25,599 bases of DNA, taken from assembly GCA_964456445.1 (NCBI GenBank), contig CAYWBI010000038.1, forward strand, positions 1 to 25,599, written 5' to 3'. Made by a program: the position numbers and the translations under genes. Positions within the stretch are counted from its first letter, which is position 1, and each line of letters begins with the position of its first letter. Shown here piece after piece: positions 22,714-25,599 of the stretch. Origin of the DNA: CAYWBI01 sp964456445. Its GTDB lineage: Bacteria; Calditrichota; Calditrichia; Calditrichales; J004. Under the pieces are notes generated by a model. The model worked only from the letters and a program-made list of their open reading frames with translations, ran no database searches and was not told where the DNA came from.

Positions 22714-23796
22714 ATGATGACTACTTGTAAAGGATATTTAGAAATACTCGATAAAGGCTTTGGCTTTTTACGACAGATTGAGCAAAATTTCAGACCTTCG
22801 GATGGCGATACCTATGTGCCACTTACCATTATACGTAAATTTCATCTTAGAGAAGGGGCGCACGTAGAAGGCATTGTAAAAGAAGGACAAAAAAAAGGGC
22901 AGAAACAACAATTGTTAAAAGTTGAAAAAATTAATGGACATACACTTGAAGAATACAATAATATTTTTCAGTTTAGAAGCCAGACGACAATAAACCCTAC
23001 CGAACAATTAAATTTATGTTTGAATGATAAAGACTTAAACGGCAAAATTCTTAATTTGCTTGTCCCCATTGGAAGAGGCCAGCGCGGTTTGGTTGTTTCC
23101 CCACCCAAGGCCGGGAAAACAACGGTTTTAAAACATATCGCAAAAGCGATTACACAAAATCATCCGGATGTTAAGGTGATTATTTTACTTGTGGACGAAC
23201 GACCGGAAGAAGTTACCGATTTCCAGCGCTCCATACCTGCCGCCCAGGTGGTTGCATCTTCGTCTGACGAAGAGGTGGAAAGACATATCCGTCTGACCCA
23301 ACTTATTATGCAGGTTGGCATGCGCGAAGCCGAAGCGGGGTATGACATAGTGATACTGATGGATTCTCTTACACGGATGGGACGTGCGTTCAACAAAACG
23401 GCAAATTCAAATGGCCGCACACTAAGCGGTGGCCTTGCGGTGAATGCGCTTGATCTACCACGTAAATTTTTTGGCGCAGCACGTAATCTGGAAGATGGCG
23501 GTTCCATGACCATCATCGCGTCTATTTTGGTGGATACCGGCAGCCGGATGGACGATATCATTTTTCAGGAATTTAAAGGAACGGGCAATATGGATTTAAT
23601 CCTTTCCCAAAAGTGTGCAGAAAAACGACTGTGGCCGGCCTATAACCTGCGCGAATCCGGCACACGAAAAGAAGAAAAATTGCTCTCAAAGGAAGATTAT
23701 GTTAAGTCGATGCGTTTACGGCAATTATTGACATCTCTGGAAGAAACCGAAGCAATCCCTTACGTGAAGGCATTTATCAAAGATAAAATGAGTTAA
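22714..23796 (+). CDS. rho: Transcription termination factor Rho, short form without the N-terminal helix bundle
   Basis: Hexameric RNA-dependent ATPase that ends transcription. At 360 residues it is shorter than the ~420 of E. coli Rho. It opens directly in the cold-shock-like RNA-binding domain (CKGYLEILDKGFGFLRQ), skipping the ~47-residue N-terminal helix bundle. An in-frame TGA at 22699-22701 blocks any longer start. The rest is complete: Walker A GQRGLVVSPPKAGKTT (122-137), DERPEEVTDF with the catalytic glutamate, DSLTRMGRAFN, the Q loop NGRTLSGG, the R-loop region KFFGAARNLEDGGSMTI, and EFKGTGNMDL with the CAEKRLWP and SGTRKEEKLL arginine-finger region. It lies between the M29-like and TSUP genes. 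Confidence 0.93.
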   Translation: MMTTCKGYLEILDKGFGFLRQIEQNFRPSDGDTYVPLTIIRKFHLREGAHVEGIVKEGQKKGQKQQLLKVEKINGHTLEEYNNIFQFRSQTTINPTEQLNLCLNDKDLNGKILNLLVPIGRGQRGLVVSPPKAGKTTVLKHIAKAITQNHPDVKVIILLVDERPEEVTDFQRSIPAAQVVASSSDEEVERHIRLTQLIMQVGMREAEAGYDIVILMDSLTRMGRAFNKTANSNGRTLSGGLAVNALDLPRKFFGAARNLEDGGSMTIIASILVDTGSRMDDIIFQEFKGTGNMDLILSQKCAEKRLWPAYNLRESGTRKEEKLLSKEDYVKSMRLRQLLTSLEETEAIPYVKAFIKDKMS

Positions 23797-23818
23797 CTCT
23801 CTTCCCAGGATATATTAC

Positions 23819-24553
23819 GTGGAATTAACCTTATTTTTTGCCGTTGTGACTGTCCTGTTTGCATATTTTGTGAAATCAGCCACGGGATTTGGGCCCGCTT
23901 TGATTATGATTCCGATCTTTTCAATCTTGTTCAACCCCAAGCAGGCCATTGTCCTGTCCACATTGTTTGATTCGATTGCGGGATTGATCCTGCTGGCCAC
24001 AATCTATAAAAAGGTAAATTGGCATTTCATTATACCGGTGATGCTCTTTTTAAATGCGGGTATTTATTTAGGGGCCAGCCTGATGGTAACTATTCCATCT
24101 TCCTTCCTTTTCATTCTTATTGGCGGTATCCTGCTCGTTTTTGCCGTATTCATCTTCTTTAATAAAAATACCGGTACAAGCCATGCAAAATATAAAACCC
24201 ATTGGGGCAGTTTCGTGGCCTTGTTTTCGGGTTTTCTCGGTGGACTTACAGGCATTTCCGGCCCTTTATTGGTCAGTTATTTTAAATTTAGTTTTGATAA
24301 AAAAATATTTCGTGATTCTTTGATCGCCATTTTTGCCTTCGCGGCGGTCTGGCGACTTGCGGTGTATTTTTATTTTGAAATTCCCTGGGAAATAACCGGT
24401 TTGCAATTGGGTTTGTTTCTAATTGCAATGCTGGTTGGACTATTTTTAGGGAAGATGTTCAACCAACGTATGAATGAGTTGACCTTTAATAAAATTGTGG
24501 CGATTATATTGTTGGTTCCGGCTTTTAATATGCTTCTGCGCAATGTGTCATGA
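23819..24553 (+). CDS. TSUP-family membrane transporter (TauE/SafE, DUF81)
   Basis: A 244-residue inner-membrane protein with about eight hydrophobic segments. The internal duplication typical of TSUP is visible: VKSATGFGPALIMIPIFSIL in the first half and FLGGLTGISGPLLVSYFKFS in the second, each with the G.GP/G.SGP motif. Family members export sulfite, sulfoacetate or other organosulfur anions; the substrate here is unknown. The start is GTG 23819, with AGGA about 7 bases upstream, 22 bases after rho. Its stop overlaps the lipoprotein start as ATGA, so the two are translationally coupled. Confidence 0.85.
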   Translation: MELTLFFAVVTVLFAYFVKSATGFGPALIMIPIFSILFNPKQAIVLSTLFDSIAGLILLATIYKKVNWHFIIPVMLFLNAGIYLGASLMVTIPSSFLFILIGGILLVFAVFIFFNKNTGTSHAKYKTHWGSFVALFSGFLGGLTGISGPLLVSYFKFSFDKKIFRDSLIAIFAFAAVWRLAVYFYFEIPWEITGLQLGLFLIAMLVGLFLGKMFNQRMNELTFNKIVAIILLVPAFNMLLRNVS

Positions 24554-25278
24554 AAACCATTTTTGTTTGTATAATCATTTTTATTGGATGTAGCGGTTCA
24601 CCCGAACCGCCGGATTTGGCGTCTGTTGACCGGTTTATTACTCAGGGAAAACTCAAACAAGCCTCCAATAAAATTGATACAATTTTGCACCGCGCCGATT
24701 TAGATTCCATTACAATTAGAAAACTGGATCATCGCCGATTGCTTATAAATAAACAGATGTGGTTTATGCCTCTGGCAAATGGACTGAACAGAAAGGACAC
24801 CTCCGGTTTATATCAGCGTATAAAATTATCGAAGTATTCATTCTCGATTTATGATACACTTAAAAAACGCTGGTTCTGGCATGATTATCTATCTTTGCTT
24901 TCACAATATTATTTGCTAAAAAAAGATAGCGCAAAGTGGCTGGACTATGGTCAAAAAGCTTTAACATATCCGGCACAGATCCCAATGCGTGAAGTAGCCA
25001 GAATGCAAGACTTCGCCTTTTATTATGCACGGAAAAAAAAATTCGGAAAGGCCAGGGAATGGATGGACCGTGCCGCCAGGTCTTTTGACAAAAAATCTTT
25101 TTCTCCGGCGTTGCTGGAAGTTTATCAGGCTTACGTCGATGGAAAATATTCGCAGGCTTACAAATATTTAAGGCGGATACCGTCTGAAAAAAAACAAGTA
25201 CATTGGCAGCGCATGGAACAATTTTTTAAATTATATAAAGATTCATTAAACCAAAAAAACAGATATAGGTTGTGGTAA
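24550..25278 (+). CDS. Putative lipoprotein with helical (TPR-like) repeats
   Basis: A 242-residue protein. The N-terminus MKTIFVCIIIFIGCSGSPEP is a short lipoprotein signal with the lipobox cysteine at residue 14 (IFIGC). The mature part is basic and helical. Segments such as LLSQYYLLKKDSAKWLDYGQ, MQDFAFYYARKKKFGKAREW and LLEVYQAYVDGKYSQAYKYL have the A/Y/G spacing of TPR-like helix pairs, but I cannot name the family. It is probably an envelope scaffold. The ATG shares four bases (ATGA) with the TSUP stop, and the cold-shock gene begins one base after its own stop, so the three are cotranscribed. Confidence 0.7.
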   Translation: MKTIFVCIIIFIGCSGSPEPPDLASVDRFITQGKLKQASNKIDTILHRADLDSITIRKLDHRRLLINKQMWFMPLANGLNRKDTSGLYQRIKLSKYSFSIYDTLKKRWFWHDYLSLLSQYYLLKKDSAKWLDYGQKALTYPAQIPMREVARMQDFAFYYARKKKFGKAREWMDRAARSFDKKSFSPALLEVYQAYVDGKYSQAYKYLRRIPSEKKQVHWQRMEQFFKLYKDSLNQKNRYRLW

Positions 25279-25279
25279 T

Positions 25280-25486
25280 ATGCAAACAGGTAAAGTAAAA
25301 ATGTGGGACAGTCAAAAAGGTTTTGGCTTTATTGTCACGGACGATGACGACGAACTTTTTGTAAACGTTGCCGATCTGCATCCAACGGTTGCGGATAAAC
25401 GGCTTCTTGAAGGTCAAAAAGTGAAATTTGACATGCGGTCCGATATGAAGGGCGATAAGGCAGTGAATGTTCGGGTGATAAAATAA
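25280..25486 (+). CDS. Cold-shock-domain protein (CspA-like, divergent RNP2)
   Basis: A 68-residue single-domain nucleic-acid-binding protein. Strand one TGKVKMWDSQKGFGFIVTDD holds RNP1 (KGFGFI) intact. RNP2, usually VFVH, is here ELFVN, so the histidine is replaced. The following loop (VADLHPTVADKRLLEGQKVK) then gives the closing strands FDMRSDMKGDKAVNVRVIK. The length is normal for Csp proteins (65-70). It starts one base after the lipoprotein stop. It probably acts as an RNA chaperone. The location in a run with rho, whose own N-domain is cold-shock-like, is noteworthy but may be chance. Confidence 0.85.
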   Translation: MQTGKVKMWDSQKGFGFIVTDDDDELFVNVADLHPTVADKRLLEGQKVKFDMRSDMKGDKAVNVRVIK

Positions 25487-25499
25487 TATTATTCGTATC

Positions 25500-25528
25500 T
25501 TGCGTTAATATTTTTTAAGCATTATATT
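25500..25528 (+). promoter_or_regulatory. Candidate sigma70-type promoter for tRNA-Arg
   Basis: TTGCGT (25500-25505) and TATATT (25523-25528) are separated by 17 bases, the ideal spacing. The tRNA begins 17 bases after the -10 box. The surrounding DNA is AT-rich, so chance occurrence is possible. Confidence 0.45.
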
Positions 25529-25544
25529 AAAAACTCTTTTGAAC

Positions 25545-25599
<55 letters not shown>

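Noticed and set aside
23160..23561. 133-codon minus-strand frame inside rho
   Set aside because: It is antisense to the conserved Rho ATPase core; a shadow of codon bias.

Overview
The window joins two kinds of DNA. Roughly the first 5 kb is an AT-rich accessory segment. It carries the end of a type I restriction-modification locus (the 3' part of hsdS and a heavily remodelled hsdR), several families of short palindromic repeats, and the broken remains of a BRO-type antirepressor gene. The protein style, the GGGCAACCACAAGGG-type REP units, the CCCCTCC/GGAGG plus CCC-GAA-GGG palindromes and a TAACTTTG box upstream of the BRO remnant point to a Bacteroidota source. The remaining 20 kb reads as ordinary chromosome of a Gram-negative bacterium. 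It has an outer-membrane porin, an MCP receptor and clear Shine-Dalgarno sites (GGAGGA, GAGGAGG), with GTG and TTG starts that a purple-spot Bacteroidota genome would rarely use. A member of the wider FCB group (for example Calditrichota-like) is a reasonable guess, but the window does not prove it.

Layout. 1-595: hsdS, partial. 595-714: REP-like units. 670-4155: hsdR, whose first ~52 residues come from a REP-associated tyrosine transposase (RAYT). A palindrome-flanked DUF559 nuclease is inserted in frame upstream of its helicase motor, and a further palindrome is inserted in frame downstream. 4156-5168: palindromes, BRO remnant and decayed DNA. 5169-9499, minus strand: porin (in-frame amber codon), PhnD-like binding protein and MCP in one operon, which looks like a ligand-sensing unit. 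9931-13435, minus strand: GNAT/FemAB-like transferase, glycosyltransferase and flippase, a surface-glycan operon. 13543-14466: ornithine carbamoyltransferase. 14722-16766: hslV-hslU protease. 17064-17508: frameshifted MOSC gene. 17723-17846: three strong palindromes. 18101-19784: FAD/NAD(P) oxidoreductase overlapping a SUI1/eIF1-like gene. 19800-20447: inorganic pyrophosphatase. 20698-21246: AP2-like protein. 21750-25486: tightly packed run of M29-like peptidase, a short Rho, a TSUP exporter, a lipoprotein and a cold-shock protein. The window ends in a tRNA-Arg(ACG).

The most unusual object is hsdR. One continuous 1161-codon reading frame survives three separate insertions or recombination events (RAYT head, DUF559 cassette, palindrome) while keeping its nuclease triad and helicase motifs. 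This suggests a palindrome-based mobile nuclease cassette that colonises coding sequence without breaking the host protein. Three other genes (BRO, porin, MOSC) are interrupted by a single stop or frameshift each.
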